Positions 7,742-14,648 of a stretch of 64,000 nucleotides of DNA are shown piece by piece (the first letter of the stretch is position 1; every line of letters begins with the position of its first letter). Position numbers and translations under genes: made by a program. The stretch is from Pseudomonadota bacterium (lineage in GTDB: Bacteria; Bdellovibrionota; Bacteriovoracia; Bacteriovoracales; Bacteriovoracaceae): positions 1 through 64,000 of the forward strand of contig JAIYDC010000110.1 of NCBI GenBank assembly GCA_027487685.1, given 5' to 3'. The notes beneath the pieces were generated by a model that saw nothing but the letters and a program-made list of their open reading frames with translations, ran no database searches and had not been told where the DNA came from.

Positions 7742-8419
7742 ATGGGCAAGATCTTTCTCGAAGGTATGATTCTTCAGGCAGGGCTTATCTTTGCCTTGGG
7801 GCCCCAGAACATTTTTGTTCTCGAATCAGGCCTTAAGCGGCACTACCATGTCACTGTGAGTCTGGTATGCTTTTTCTGTGATCTGGTGTTGATCATGCTG
7901 GGAACCGCTGGAGCGGCGACATTTTTCAATCGCTTTCCGCAAATCAAAATCCTGGTCGGTTTGGTGGGGGTAGGATTCCTTATTCTTTACGGAATAGGCA
8001 AAATCCGGCACCGAGATCAGAAGCATCTGGCCCTCGAGGCCAACGGAAAACGTTCCTGTTACCGAGCTGCCATCTATAGTGCAGTGATCTTCAGTGTCGT
8101 AAACCCTCACGCCTACCTGGACGGTATAGTCTTAATTGGAGGCTTTTCTTCTAAGTACAGTGATCTTTATCAGCGGCTGATGCTAGGGTGGGGTGCCGCT
8201 TCCTTTTCACTCCTTTGGTTCCTTCTCCTTTCCATCGGGGCGTCGATTATGGTCCCTCTCTTTAACAGTGAGCGAAAACTCCGTCTCATCATGACCTGTG
8301 CCGGCGTCGTTCTTCTGGTCCTATCACTAAAGCTCTCTCGGGATGTGATGGGATGGATCGCCGAGCTCTACCCCGATTCAGTAGCTGCCATAGGCATCCC
8401 ATGGGGTAGACATCTTTAA
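7742..8419 (+). CDS. LysE/ArgO-type amino-acid exporter
   Basis: 225 residues from ATG 7742, 4 nt after GGAGG. Six hydrophobic segments are visible. The first carries GLIFALGPQNIFVLESGLKR, the N-terminal signature of LysE/ArgO exporters, and NPHAYLDGIVLIGG lies mid-protein. The family exports basic amino acids such as lysine or arginine using the proton gradient. Length is close to ArgO (about 210). Probably transcribed with the upstream lipoprotein gene. Confidence 0.88.
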   Translation: MGKIFLEGMILQAGLIFALGPQNIFVLESGLKRHYHVTVSLVCFFCDLVLIMLGTAGAATFFNRFPQIKILVGLVGVGFLILYGIGKIRHRDQKHLALEANGKRSCYRAAIYSAVIFSVVNPHAYLDGIVLIGGFSSKYSDLYQRLMLGWGAASFSLLWFLLLSIGASIMVPLFNSERKLRLIMTCAGVVLLVLSLKLSRDVMGWIAELYPDSVAAIGIPWGRHL

Positions 8420-8452
8420 GAGAGGGCCCGTAGAATAGTCATAACACTATTC
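8407..8452 (+). promoter_or_regulatory. Promoter and short inverted repeat ahead of the cyclophilin gene
   Basis: TAGACA (8407-8412), 18 nt, TAGAAT (8431-8436). A perfect 7-bp inverted repeat GAATAGT/ACTATTC (8433-8439, 8446-8452) overlaps the -10 and start site and could be an operator. An AAGGA site precedes ATG 8464. Confidence 0.45.
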
Positions 8453-8463
8453 AAGGAATCTCT

Positions 8464-9015
8464 ATGAAGTTTATGACCCTTCTCCTCTCCCTGTTTGTTG
8501 CCTTCCCGCTCTACGCCAAGAACCCTGTGGTAACGCTGGAAACGAATATGGGAACGATTGAGCTTGAGCTTGACCAGGCGAAAGCACCTGTGACGGTTAA
8601 GAATTTTCTCTCCTATGTAGACGATAAGTTTTATGACGGCCTCATCTTCCATCGGGTCATCAATGGCTTCATGATCCAGGGCGGAGGCTTCGATGAAAAG
8701 ATGCAAGAGAAAAAGACCCGCGCCCCGATCGCCAATGAGGCCAAGAACGGTCTGACCAACGATACGGGTACCATTGCCATGGCCCGAACCGCAGATCCAA
8801 GTTCCGCGACAGCGCAGTTTTTCATCAACGTTAATGATAACTCCAGCTTGAACCACCCGTCTCCGGATGGCCATGGCTATGCCGTCTTCGGAAAAGTGAC
8901 GAGTGGTATGCACGTGGTCAATCGAATCAAGATGGTGAAGACTGGAAACGTCCACGGACATGGTGATGTGCCTATGGATTCGGTGGTGATAAAAACCGCG
9001 CGCCGGAAGAAGTAG
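8464..9015 (+). CDS. ppiA: Exported cyclophilin-type peptidyl-prolyl isomerase
   Basis: 183 residues with signal peptide [18 protein letters not shown]. The cyclophilin core begins directly after it ([20 protein letters not shown]) and carries [13 protein letters not shown] with the catalytic Arg, [14 protein letters not shown], and a GYAVFGKV segment. The protein catalyses cis-trans isomerisation of Xaa-Pro bonds during folding of envelope proteins in the periplasm. Single-domain and normal length. The gene symbol is by analogy with E. coli periplasmic PpiA. It is the last gene before the AT-rich island. Confidence 0.92.
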   Translation: MKFMTLLLSLFVAFPLYAKNPVVTLETNMGTIELELDQAKAPVTVKNFLSYVDDKFYDGLIFHRVINGFMIQGGGFDEKMQEKKTRAPIANEAKNGLTNDTGTIAMARTADPSSATAQFFINVNDNSSLNHPSPDGHGYAVFGKVTSGMHVVNRIKMVKTGNVHGHGDVPMDSVVIKTARRKK

Positions 9016-9067
9016 ATCGTCGACAGAACCGGGGCACGGCATCACCTCAACCATCCTTTAAAGGGTG

Positions 9068-9128
9068 TGTCCCAAAATCACTGACCTCTTAATTCAGCAA
9101 TGAAAACAAGAAGTTAAATTTTGGGACA
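9068..9128. repeat. 11-bp perfect inverted repeat at left end of island
   Basis: TGTCCCAAAAT (9068-9078) and ATTTTGGGACA (9118-9128), separated by 39 nt, with further partial complementarity outside (GTGT/ACAC) and a short T run after it. It may be an element end, a small MITE-like unit or a large-loop terminator of the cyclophilin gene. Confidence 0.55.
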
Positions 9129-9146
9129 AACACTTTTTCAAAAACA

Positions 9147-9233
9147 CAATCATTTGAAATCACGTTGTATGATTGTAGTCGTAGTTAGCTTGTACTTTTT
9201 TGCTGTATTCGACTCGAGTACATGTATTCGACT
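9147..9233. repeat. Hairpin and 19-bp-period direct repeat
   Basis: CAATCAT (9147-9153) pairs with ATGATTG (9169-9175). TGTATTCGACT occurs twice, at 9204-9214 and 9223-9233, 19 bp apart. The direct repeats lie beyond the 3' end of the unknown gene and could be protein-binding sites or recombination sites. Confidence 0.45.
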
Positions 9234-9244
9234 TAGGTCATGAC

Positions 9245-9727
9245 TCACGATCCTAATGTGAGAATGAATTTATTCAATTCGTTTACTTTGCAAATCACGA
9301 TACGGATGCTGTATTCGTCTGACGCTGTGTGAGTTCTGTCAGCAAAGATTGAATTCTTGAGTTTCCTTATGAGTTCATAGTTAAGTTGATTGAATCGAAT
9401 TTCTAAAAACACATCATTGCTGACCGCAAGCTTATCTTTAAGCTTCTTGCTCTGAGTTTCAAGGCCGATACGTTTCTTTTCATCCTTTACGTCAGCAATC
9501 TCTGCAAGAAGAAAGAGTAAATCTGTCGCTAGATGGAAAGGCCCAAACATCTCTGGAAACTCTTTTAAAACTTCTTTTGCTTCAGTGATCGGTGACTGCC
9601 CAAATCGTGATGAAAACACAAGGTATCCATTAAATTCAGGGAAAGTTTCTTTAATCTTCGCAGTAATTCTTTTGCTGATTCTGCAGGCCTCTTCTAAGTC
9701 GTTAAAACAATAATTATTCGTAATCAT
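9245..9727 (-). CDS. Unknown protein, divergent from the XRE regulator
   Basis: 160 residues from ATG 9727, chosen for AAGGAGAG 5 nt upstream; the frame is open to 9793 but the extension lacks a site. The sequence is helical and charged (KDEKKRIGLETQSKKLKDK) with a Phe/Gly-rich N-terminal third (FPEFNGYLVFSSRFGQSP). No signal peptide, no membrane segment and no recognised domain. Its ribosome site lies in a 6-bp hairpin. It shares an 85-bp intergenic region with the XRE gene, so its expression is probably controlled from the same operator. It may be a partner (toxin, antitoxin or effector) of the island; this is speculation. Confidence 0.7.
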   Translation of the reverse strand: MITNNYCFNDLEEACRISKRITAKIKETFPEFNGYLVFSSRFGQSPITEAKEVLKEFPEMFGPFHLATDLLFLLAEIADVKDEKKRIGLETQSKKLKDKLAVSNDVFLEIRFNQLNYELIRKLKNSIFADRTHTASDEYSIRIVICKVNELNKFILTLGS

Positions 9728-9732
9728 GTGCT

Positions 9733-9751
9733 CTCCTTGTTTGAAAAGGAG
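9733..9751 (-). promoter_or_regulatory. Hairpin occluding the ribosome site of the divergent gene
   Basis: On the reverse strand CTCCTT, a 7-nt loop, then AAGGAG form a perfect 6-bp stem in which the second arm is the ribosome site of the gene starting at 9727. Translation would be low unless the hairpin is opened. Confidence 0.5.
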
Positions 9752-9773
9752 CATAGATGAGGCAAGAGAATTG

Positions 9774-9810
9774 TTGACCTGCTCAAATAGCATTATTACT
9801 ATAAGTAATA
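9774..9810 (+). promoter_or_regulatory. Promoter with overlapping palindromic operator of the XRE gene
   Basis: TTGACC (9774-9779), 17 nt, TACTAT (9797-9802). A palindrome TATTAC-TATAA-GTAATA (9794-9810) covers the -10, the arrangement expected for autorepression by the encoded helix-turn-helix protein. Predicted start near 9809, only about 4 nt before ATG 9813, so the mRNA would be leaderless. Confidence 0.6.
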
Positions 9811-9812
9811 TT

Positions 9813-10157
9813 ATGGGTAAATTTGATGGACTGATTTCGGAGTATCCTTTAGGTGAAAGAGTTAGATATTACCGAAAGGAAGCAGGACTTACTCAAACAG
9901 AGTTGGCGAAAAGGTGTGATTTATCTCAAACATCGATTGCTCTCTTAGAGAAGAGCCAATTGATGTGTACTGTTGGAAATCTCAAAAAGATTTCGGAGAT
10001 ACTGGGAATTCATATCGCAACCTTGTTCGCTGAGGATGAAGTCTTTGTGTTTGATATGAAAAAGATTCGACGATATAAAAATCGATCCAATCTTCCTCCT
10101 TCTATTAGACATTCATTAGGAGAGGTTATGAAATTTGCTGCTAAGTTAAAAGACTGA
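9813..10157 (+). CDS. XRE-family helix-turn-helix regulator
   Basis: 114 residues from ATG 9813; there is no Shine-Dalgarno site, but the promoter position fits a leaderless start. Residues about 13-68 form the HTH_3 domain: ERVRYYRKEAGLTQTELAKR, then DLSQTSIALLEKSQ and ISEILGIHIATLF. The C-terminal 45 residues (FDMKKIRRYKNRSNLPPS) are basic with no assigned domain. Regulators of this kind control restriction-modification, toxin-antitoxin and phage genes. The next gene begins 16 nt downstream on the same strand, suggesting an operon with autoregulation through the upstream palindrome. Confidence 0.88.
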   Translation: MGKFDGLISEYPLGERVRYYRKEAGLTQTELAKRCDLSQTSIALLEKSQLMCTVGNLKKISEILGIHIATLFAEDEVFVFDMKKIRRYKNRSNLPPSIRHSLGEVMKFAAKLKD

Positions 10158-10173
10158 ATAGGATGGAGATTTT

Positions 10174-10758
10174 ATGAATGAGATTTTAACTAAAATTCTT
10201 CAAGTCATAGAGAGAGTTGCTAGGGATGAACAAGCCGAGCTAGCTTTTACTGGAGCAGGTGAAGGTATTTTTGGTATGCCAGAGTTGGCCTTTGCCTATG
10301 ATTGTGGCAAAGCGATTATGCTAAAGCGTGGAGATATTTTTGGAGATCTTGATGTAATCTGGGAGAGAGAACTTAATCTCAAAAACGGCGGTCCAACAGA
10401 CTTAGTATTTAAGCTTCACAAAGAAAATAGACTTATTGCTATCGAGTTCAAGCTACGTGACAAAAAAGACGCATATCTTCGTGATGTGAATAAGCTTTTG
10501 GCTCTAAGGACAGAGGATGTTAAAGGAATGGAAATTACTCGTGTTTTCTGTGCACTTGTAGATGCTTTTTCAGATGAGTGCTTAACTGATGCTCGTATAA
10601 CAAGTCTTGACGTTCATCCACGTTTGCGACGAATAGGGGGCAACAGATTCAGTTTTTCTACGAAACAAAAACGCTTTACCGGAAAGCCTATTTCTTGTGT
10701 TGTTTGTCTTTGGGAAGTGATTCCTGAGAGTGCGAAAAGTGATACCTCGAGATTATAG
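10174..10758 (+). CDS. PD-(D/E)XK nuclease-like protein in XRE operon
   Basis: 194 residues; GGAG lies 5 nt before the ATG. It has the spacing of a PD-(D/E)XK active site: Glu37 in MPELAFAYD, Asp76 in GGPTDLVFK, then Glu91-x-Lys93 in LIAIEFKLRDKKDAYLRD. Such cores occur in type II restriction enzymes and in many defence effectors. No methyltransferase is nearby, so classical restriction-modification is unlikely unless the partner lies elsewhere. It may also be an inactive or non-nuclease member of the fold. The gene is AT-rich relative to the genome and co-transcribed with the XRE regulator. Nuclease function is inferred from motif and context only. Confidence 0.6.
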   Translation: MNEILTKILQVIERVARDEQAELAFTGAGEGIFGMPELAFAYDCGKAIMLKRGDIFGDLDVIWERELNLKNGGPTDLVFKLHKENRLIAIEFKLRDKKDAYLRDVNKLLALRTEDVKGMEITRVFCALVDAFSDECLTDARITSLDVHPRLRRIGGNRFSFSTKQKRFTGKPISCVVCLWEVIPESAKSDTSRL

Positions 10759-10824
10759 TCTAAAGAATGCCAGGAGGTGGCGTATCAGAGTTTTTTGGGG
10801 TATAGAGTCAAAAAAAGGATATCC

Positions 10825-11037
10825 ATGAAAGAATTTAAACTCAACGGCACCCCCTTCGTTGCCCTTTGCGACCTTTTGAAGCTCGTGGACATCACGAGCT
10901 CCGGGGCCGAGGCCAAACACCTTATTGCTGCGGGGACAGTCACTGTCGACGGTCACCAGGAGACCAGAAAACGCTGTAAGATCACCAACGGGCAGGTCGT
11001 GTCCTATGGCCAGCACGTGATCAAAGTCGTTTCTTAG
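10825..11037 (+). CDS. S4-domain RNA-binding protein (YbcJ-like)
   Basis: 70 residues from ATG 10825, with AAGGAT upstream. The whole protein is an S4 RNA-binding domain: FKLNGTPFVALCDLLKLVDI, GAEAKHLIAAGTVTVDG, GQVVSYGQHVIKVV. Length and pattern match the YbcJ group, thought to bind structured RNA, possibly ribosomal. It is the first gene with normal composition after the AT-rich island. Confidence 0.88.
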   Translation: MKEFKLNGTPFVALCDLLKLVDITSSGAEAKHLIAAGTVTVDGHQETRKRCKITNGQVVSYGQHVIKVVS

Positions 11038-11040
11038 GCG

Positions 11041-11400
11041 CTACTGATCGTCGGAGGCATTGCCACCAGTATGGATTGCTTTTCGCTCGCGATCCGTTCG
11101 AGTGCGGTTTTTGTAGTTGACCGCTTCTTCTTGCCTGACAATGGTTGAGCTACTATTGTTTCGCTCCTCCATCTCCTGCTTTTGAAGTCGTCTGTTATCC
11201 TCAATTTCGCTAGTCGTAAGGGGACGACTGTAGATTTCTGCTTCATGGGCGTCGAGCATCTGCGTATCCTGACCCATCTGAGAGCCTAAGAGCGGTGAGG
11301 CATTGGACTCCTCATAGGTTCGAGTCGTAGTCCTCTGGACCGCCTCCACAGCGCCAAGAGTAGAAAGCAGCGCAAGAGAAACAACAATTAGCTTTTTCAT
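11041..11400 (-). CDS. Small exported protein of unknown function
   Basis: 119 residues with a signal peptide (MKKLIVVSLALLSTLGAVEA, cleavage near residue 20). The mature part is very polar, rich in Glu, Arg, Thr and Asn, and probably disordered or helical. GGAGGT lies just upstream. It lies 18 nt downstream of the CBS gene on the same strand, so both may be one transcript. No family recognised. Confidence 0.75.
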   Translation of the reverse strand: MKKLIVVSLALLSTLGAVEAVQRTTTRTYEESNASPLLGSQMGQDTQMLDAHEAEIYSRPLTTSEIEDNRRLQKQEMEERNNSSSTIVRQEEAVNYKNRTRTDRERKAIHTGGNASDDQ

Positions 11401-11418
11401 AGTACCTCCATTTTCGAC

Positions 11419-11829
11419 TTAGCGCTTGATCTCACTGATCAAAGACGCCTTGAGTTCGTTATCGTCAGTCCTTCGTGCTAAGTCGTGGAGCGAGATCATT
11501 CCCACGGGGCGCTTGCCACTATCCACAACCAGCAGCCTTGAAACCTGATTTACACGCATGATCTTTGAGGCAAGGAGAATGTCGTCGCTCTCCTTGACGG
11601 AGATGATTTTATGACCCATGGCTTCTGAAATAGGTCCGTCTGAAGCCTGGCCCTCGGCGATGCAACTGATGACGATGTCCCGGTCGGTGACAAAGCCCAC
11701 AGCTTTGTCATTTTTGTAGACGGGAACTGCGCCGATATCTTCACGCTTCATCAGCGCTGCGACCTTCTTAATCGTGTCGTGGATCTGTACCATACTCACA
11801 CCCTTATGCATGACTTCTGAAACTTGCAT
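11419..11829 (-). CDS. Tandem CBS-domain protein
   Basis: 136 residues from ATG 11829, with GGGAGG 5 nt upstream; the longer open frame runs into the next gene and is not real. Two CBS motifs are seen: VSEVMHKGVSMVQIHDTIKK to VGFVTDRDIVISCIAEG, and ISEAMGHKIISVKESDDI to PVGMISLHDLARR. A CBS pair forms a Bateman module that binds adenine nucleotides and usually regulates a partner. This one stands alone, of the kind found in stress and redox control in many proteobacteria. Confidence 0.9.
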   Translation of the reverse strand: MQVSEVMHKGVSMVQIHDTIKKVAALMKREDIGAVPVYKNDKAVGFVTDRDIVISCIAEGQASDGPISEAMGHKIISVKESDDILLASKIMRVNQVSRLLVVDSGKRPVGMISLHDLARRTDDNELKASLISEIKR

Positions 11830-11926
11830 CAAAACCTCCCGGTTGATCGCCCTGATTTTCTCATGGAGAGTAGTGGGATTACATATAATTTCTCTAAGGC
11901 CTTGAGGCGCGAGCACAGGCGCGTCG

Positions 11927-12526
11927 CTAGAGCTGGAATTTTTGAGCAAGTTCTTCGACGATATAACCGACGGCGTAGGGAACGCTGTGATCCCGGTCGT
12001 GTGACCAGCTCGTTTCGTGGGTGAAGCCCAGTTTATGCATCCATTCATGCATGAGATTGTCGGCGACTTTAACGGGGGTGTACTTGGCAAAGTACTTCTT
12101 ATTGATCCAGATGCGCTGGACAGTCGGGTAAGTATAACCGATCGTATTCGTGGCCTGGTGGTAGAGTTCAAGCTCAACGTCCATGCCGTTATCTCCTGGG
12201 AGTCCACCGATGGTTTCAGCACCATCGAAAATCTTATTGTAGATGGCATCGTTGGAGAGACCTCCACTATCGATAAATCTCCTCTTTCCTTGGTACTCGT
12301 AATTCAGGACTCGGGTTCGAAACTCAGTGCTTCGAATGACCCTTTGAATAAGTGTAACCGCATGCCAGAGTTTTTCCTTTTGAGAGCGGTCGAAGTTCAC
12401 CAACCGCACTCTCGCTGCCCACGATTCGGCCAAGGGATGGACATCGCGTTCGTTAAAGGGAGCAAATGAACTCCCTGCTGCTAGAAGAGGAAAGAAACAA
12501 AGAAAGAGAGGTAACATCCGTGTCAT
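11927..12526 (-). CDS. Exported HExxHxxGxxH metalloprotease-like protein (copy 1)
   Basis: 199 residues from ATG 12526, AGGAG upstream, with signal peptide MTRMLPLFLCFFPLLAAGSS. Near the C-terminus NLMHEWMHKLGFTHE matches HExxHxxGxxH (His160, Glu161, His164, His170), the metzincin zinc site. It is followed by HSVPYAVGYIVEEL; no obvious Met-turn is seen, so assignment to a known metzincin family is open. The gene at 12624-13283 is a clear paralog over the last 150 residues. A terminator and structured leader lie in the 97-nt gap between them, with the terminator 12 nt before this ATG, so the gene probably depends on read-through or regulated antitermination. Confidence 0.75.
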   Translation of the reverse strand: MTRMLPLFLCFFPLLAAGSSFAPFNERDVHPLAESWAARVRLVNFDRSQKEKLWHAVTLIQRVIRSTEFRTRVLNYEYQGKRRFIDSGGLSNDAIYNKIFDGAETIGGLPGDNGMDVELELYHQATNTIGYTYPTVQRIWINKKYFAKYTPVKVADNLMHEWMHKLGFTHETSWSHDRDHSVPYAVGYIVEELAQKFQL

Positions 12527-12538
12527 ACGACTCCTGGT

Positions 12539-12568
12539 AAAAAAGGGGCCCTCCACTCGGAGAACCCC
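12539..12568 (-). terminator. Strong intrinsic terminator 12 nt before metalloprotease copy 1
   Basis: On the reverse strand GGGGTTCTCC pairs with GGAGGGCCCC (two U-G pairs) around a GAGT loop and is followed by six T. It sits between the two metalloprotease paralogs, directly against the ribosome site of the downstream gene. Confidence 0.8.
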
Positions 12569-12623
12569 GCACTGACGTCCTGTCGGTGTCCCGTCCGACC
12601 GCCGTTGCCTCGGCAGTGCAGGA
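12569..12623 (-). ncRNA. Candidate structured leader or attenuator between metalloprotease paralogs
   Basis: Read on the reverse strand, the 55 nt between the stop of copy 2 and the terminator hold several complementary segments: GCACTG with CAGTGC (outer stem touching the terminator), GCCG with CGGC, GTCGG with CCGAC, and also TCCTG with CAGGA. The last pair interleaves with the outer stem, so the two are exclusive or form a pseudoknot. Next to a terminator this looks like a riboswitch or protein-responsive attenuator. It matches no class I know. Confidence 0.45.
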
Positions 12624-13283
12624 TTAACTGTCCTCGCTGATTTCTTTAGCAAGCTCGCGCATAATGTAACCGATTGCATAGGGTACTGAGTGAGGTCGCT
12701 CGGGAGTGCTTTGAGCGGAATGTTTGAAACCCAACTTGTGAAGCCACTCATGGGTGAGGTTCATAGCGACCTCAGGCTCGCTAAAATCCTGGTCGTTCAG
12801 ATAGCGTGTGTTCATGAAAATCGTCAAGATTCTGGGTTTCGTGTATCCAATAACCCGAGCAGGCTCATCATAGGCTTTAAGCACGAGGTCCATGGCATTA
12901 TTTTTCTTTCCATTGAGTTCCTCGGCGCCATCGAGAAGTTTCTTGTAAATCTGTACGTTCGATAGGCCCTGGTTATCTACAAATTTTTTCTCCCCACGGT
13001 AACTTTTTTGCAGGATTTTACGCTTAAAATCATCGGATGCGACGACGCGCTTGATGAGGTCGAAGGCCCTCCTGATTTTATCTTCCTGGTCCTGCTCAAG
13101 ACCTGAGAGGTCAGCGTTGATCTCAAAGGTCTGCGCTTGAATAGGGGCCGGTCTCTCCATGGATATTTCGGCTTCCTTCACCTCTGCCCTGCTTTTTTCA
13201 GAGCGAGCACTAGAGACCCCCCCGCTCTTTCCGCAGGCAGCAAGGAATAAGATTATGAAGAGAGAGTAGAACGTTCGTGTCAT
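12624..13283 (-). CDS. HExxHxxGxxH metalloprotease-like lipoprotein (copy 2)
   Basis: 219 residues from ATG 13283 (AAGGAAGG upstream). The signal ends in lipobox LAAC, so Cys17 is probably lipidated, unlike copy 1. A polar linker of about 50 residues precedes the shared domain: KKFVDNQGLSNVQIYKKLLD, VIGYTKPRILTIFMNTRYL, and NLTHEWLHKLGFKHS, which carries HExxHxxGxxH. HSVPYAIGYIMREL closes the domain. Upstream in the transcript relative to copy 1. Expected location outer membrane or periplasm; substrate unknown. Confidence 0.75.
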   Translation of the reverse strand: MTRTFYSLFIILFLAACGKSGGVSSARSEKSRAEVKEAEISMERPAPIQAQTFEINADLSGLEQDQEDKIRRAFDLIKRVVASDDFKRKILQKSYRGEKKFVDNQGLSNVQIYKKLLDGAEELNGKKNNAMDLVLKAYDEPARVIGYTKPRILTIFMNTRYLNDQDFSEPEVAMNLTHEWLHKLGFKHSAQSTPERPHSVPYAIGYIMRELAKEISEDS

Positions 13284-13592
13284 GATGTACCTTCCTTCGT
13301 CTTGAGATGGACCCATGTTAGTCATAGAGTTTTGGCATCATCAACCCGTTAGCGTCTTAACTCTTGGACTAACTTAAGATCAGGTTTTAAGTGGTGGGGA
13401 AGGTCATGCTTGGCATTCGAAGTTTAAGTTTTGTAATATTCAATTGCTATTGGCGCAAAATGAAGATGGCCGCCGAAAGGGCGCGGTGACTCCCGGGCGA
13501 TAAAAGAAAGTGCCTTAAGAACATAAGCTTTTCAGTCCGGTTATATCTTTTAGTCAGCACCGAATCTTGGCCCTGCTTCAAGCCTGAATTAT
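13284..13592. other. 309-bp intergenic region
   Basis: Carries the promoter side of metalloprotease copy 2 on the reverse strand. On the forward strand a 27-codon frame (13406-13489) starts 3 nt after AAGG, too close for a good site. A GC-rich patch with GCCGAAAGGGC (about 13470-13484) may be structured. No gene is supported here. Confidence 0.3.
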
Positions 13593-13733
13593 CTAGGCAG
13601 TAAGTTCTTCATCTTCTTCCTCTTGCTCCTGCTCCTGCTTTCCACCCGCCTCATCGACGGCAAAGAAATTTTCGCCGGAGGTAACGGCGATAATGACAAG
13701 GCCTAGGTAGAGTAGAAATCTGAACATCGTCAT
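13593..13733 (-). CDS. 46-residue exported acidic peptide
   Basis: Starts at ATG 13733 with GGAGA 5 nt upstream. The first 25 residues are a hydrophobic signal or membrane segment (MFRFLLYLGLVIIAVTSG). The tail is a run of Glu and Gln (KQEQEQEEEDEELTA). No homologous family is recognised. The longer frame upstream is less likely because the good site and the hydrophobic segment both begin here. Small size keeps confidence moderate. Confidence 0.5.
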   Translation of the reverse strand: MTMFRFLLYLGLVIIAVTSGENFFAVDEAGGKQEQEQEEEDEELTA

Positions 13734-13933
13734 ATGATTCTCCGATTGCAATTTGGGAGGGGCCGATAAGGCCCATGGTATCCCAACTGTCTTCATCTGA
13801 AGAAAGCGGTGGGCCAACACTAGGAAATAACTTAGACGTCCCTCTCATGGGCCAAGGAAAATGTGCCTAGAGGGTTAGAAAAATGCTTTCGGTTGGTGTA
13901 GTGTAGAGCATATTTTTACCCACGAGGTTTACG

Positions 13934-14641
13934 ATGGCATACGAAACGTCTTTTAATAAGGATCTAGCACGCAAGCTTGCGTCTTCCAAGAACCCGGGGG
14001 CAACTCTGGATCAAGAGCTTGCTGCGTATAAGGCGCGGGCCCTGGAGCTTAATGCTGCTAGGGAACTCATGGCCGAAGGTTACGATAAAGTCCTGAAGGG
14101 TTTGAAGCTTGCTTTCCCTCAGCTTGATCTCGATGATAAAAACCTCGTCGGCTCACCGAACCGGATGGCGCGGTCTTTGCTAGAAGTCTGCTCAGGTCTA
14201 GGAACTAATCAGAAAGAGATCTTCTCTACGACGTTTCCTGCAGAGAACTACAACGAAGTGATCATTCTGAAGGACATAGACTACACGTCTCTTTGCAGCC
14301 ACCATTTCTTTCCCTTCATCGGCAAGGCCCACGTGGGCTACCTTCCGGACACGAGCCACGGCGAGGACTCTCGGGTTGTTGGACTCTCTAAGCTTGCCCA
14401 CATCGTGGATATGCATGCTCAGCGTCCCCAGCTTCAGGAAAGGATGTGTTACGGTATCATGAACTCCATCAAGGATGAGCTCAAACCTGCCGGTGTGATG
14501 GTGGTGATCGAAGGTTCCCATGGCTGTCTCACATGCCGCGGGGCCAAGAAGGCCAATGCCACGATGATGACCTCGGCAGTGGATGGTAAGTTCAAGGAAG
14601 ACCCGAAGGTGCGGGCCGAGTTTTTGTCACTCATCCAATAG
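13934..14641 (+). CDS. folE: GTP cyclohydrolase I
   Basis: 235 residues. Converts GTP to 7,8-dihydroneopterin triphosphate, the first step of folate and pterin synthesis. The zinc-binding set is visible: Cys121 and His124 in SLCSHHFFPF and Cys198 in HGCLTCRGAKK. Also GYLPD, VVGLSKLAHIVDMHAQRPQ and VMVVIEGSHGC, all typical. A 35-residue N-terminal extension is common in the family. A pterin product would also serve as cofactor source for the phenylalanine hydroxylase at 46511-47302. Monocistronic; the convergent neighbour ends 7 nt away. Confidence 0.96.
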   Translation: MAYETSFNKDLARKLASSKNPGATLDQELAAYKARALELNAARELMAEGYDKVLKGLKLAFPQLDLDDKNLVGSPNRMARSLLEVCSGLGTNQKEIFSTTFPAENYNEVIILKDIDYTSLCSHHFFPFIGKAHVGYLPDTSHGEDSRVVGLSKLAHIVDMHAQRPQLQERMCYGIMNSIKDELKPAGVMVVIEGSHGCLTCRGAKKANATMMTSAVDGKFKEDPKVRAEFLSLIQ

Positions 14642-14648
14642 TAACCGG

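Larger units (their letters stand above)
9060..10770. mobile_element. AT-rich accessory island (boundaries approximate)
   Basis: Base composition becomes visibly AT-rich just after the cyclophilin gene and returns to normal at the S4 gene. Inside lie three genes unlike the neighbours: a divergent unknown gene, an XRE regulator and a PD-(D/E)XK-like protein, plus inverted and direct repeats at the left end. No integrase, transposase or tRNA is seen and no flanking duplication was found, so transfer is inferred from composition and gene content only. Confidence 0.4.

Noticed and set aside
9813-10758. Classical type II restriction-modification system
   Set aside because: An XRE regulator and a PD-(D/E)XK-like protein are present but no DNA methyltransferase motif is found in the island.
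11419-12267. 282-codon reverse frame read as one protein
   Set aside because: Only the last 136 codons encode CBS domains with a good ribosome site at 11829; the upstream part is antisense-like and overlaps the metalloprotease gene.
13406-13489. 27-codon forward frame in the 13.3-13.6 kb gap
   Set aside because: The ribosome-site spacing is too short and no promoter or conserved peptide feature is visible.
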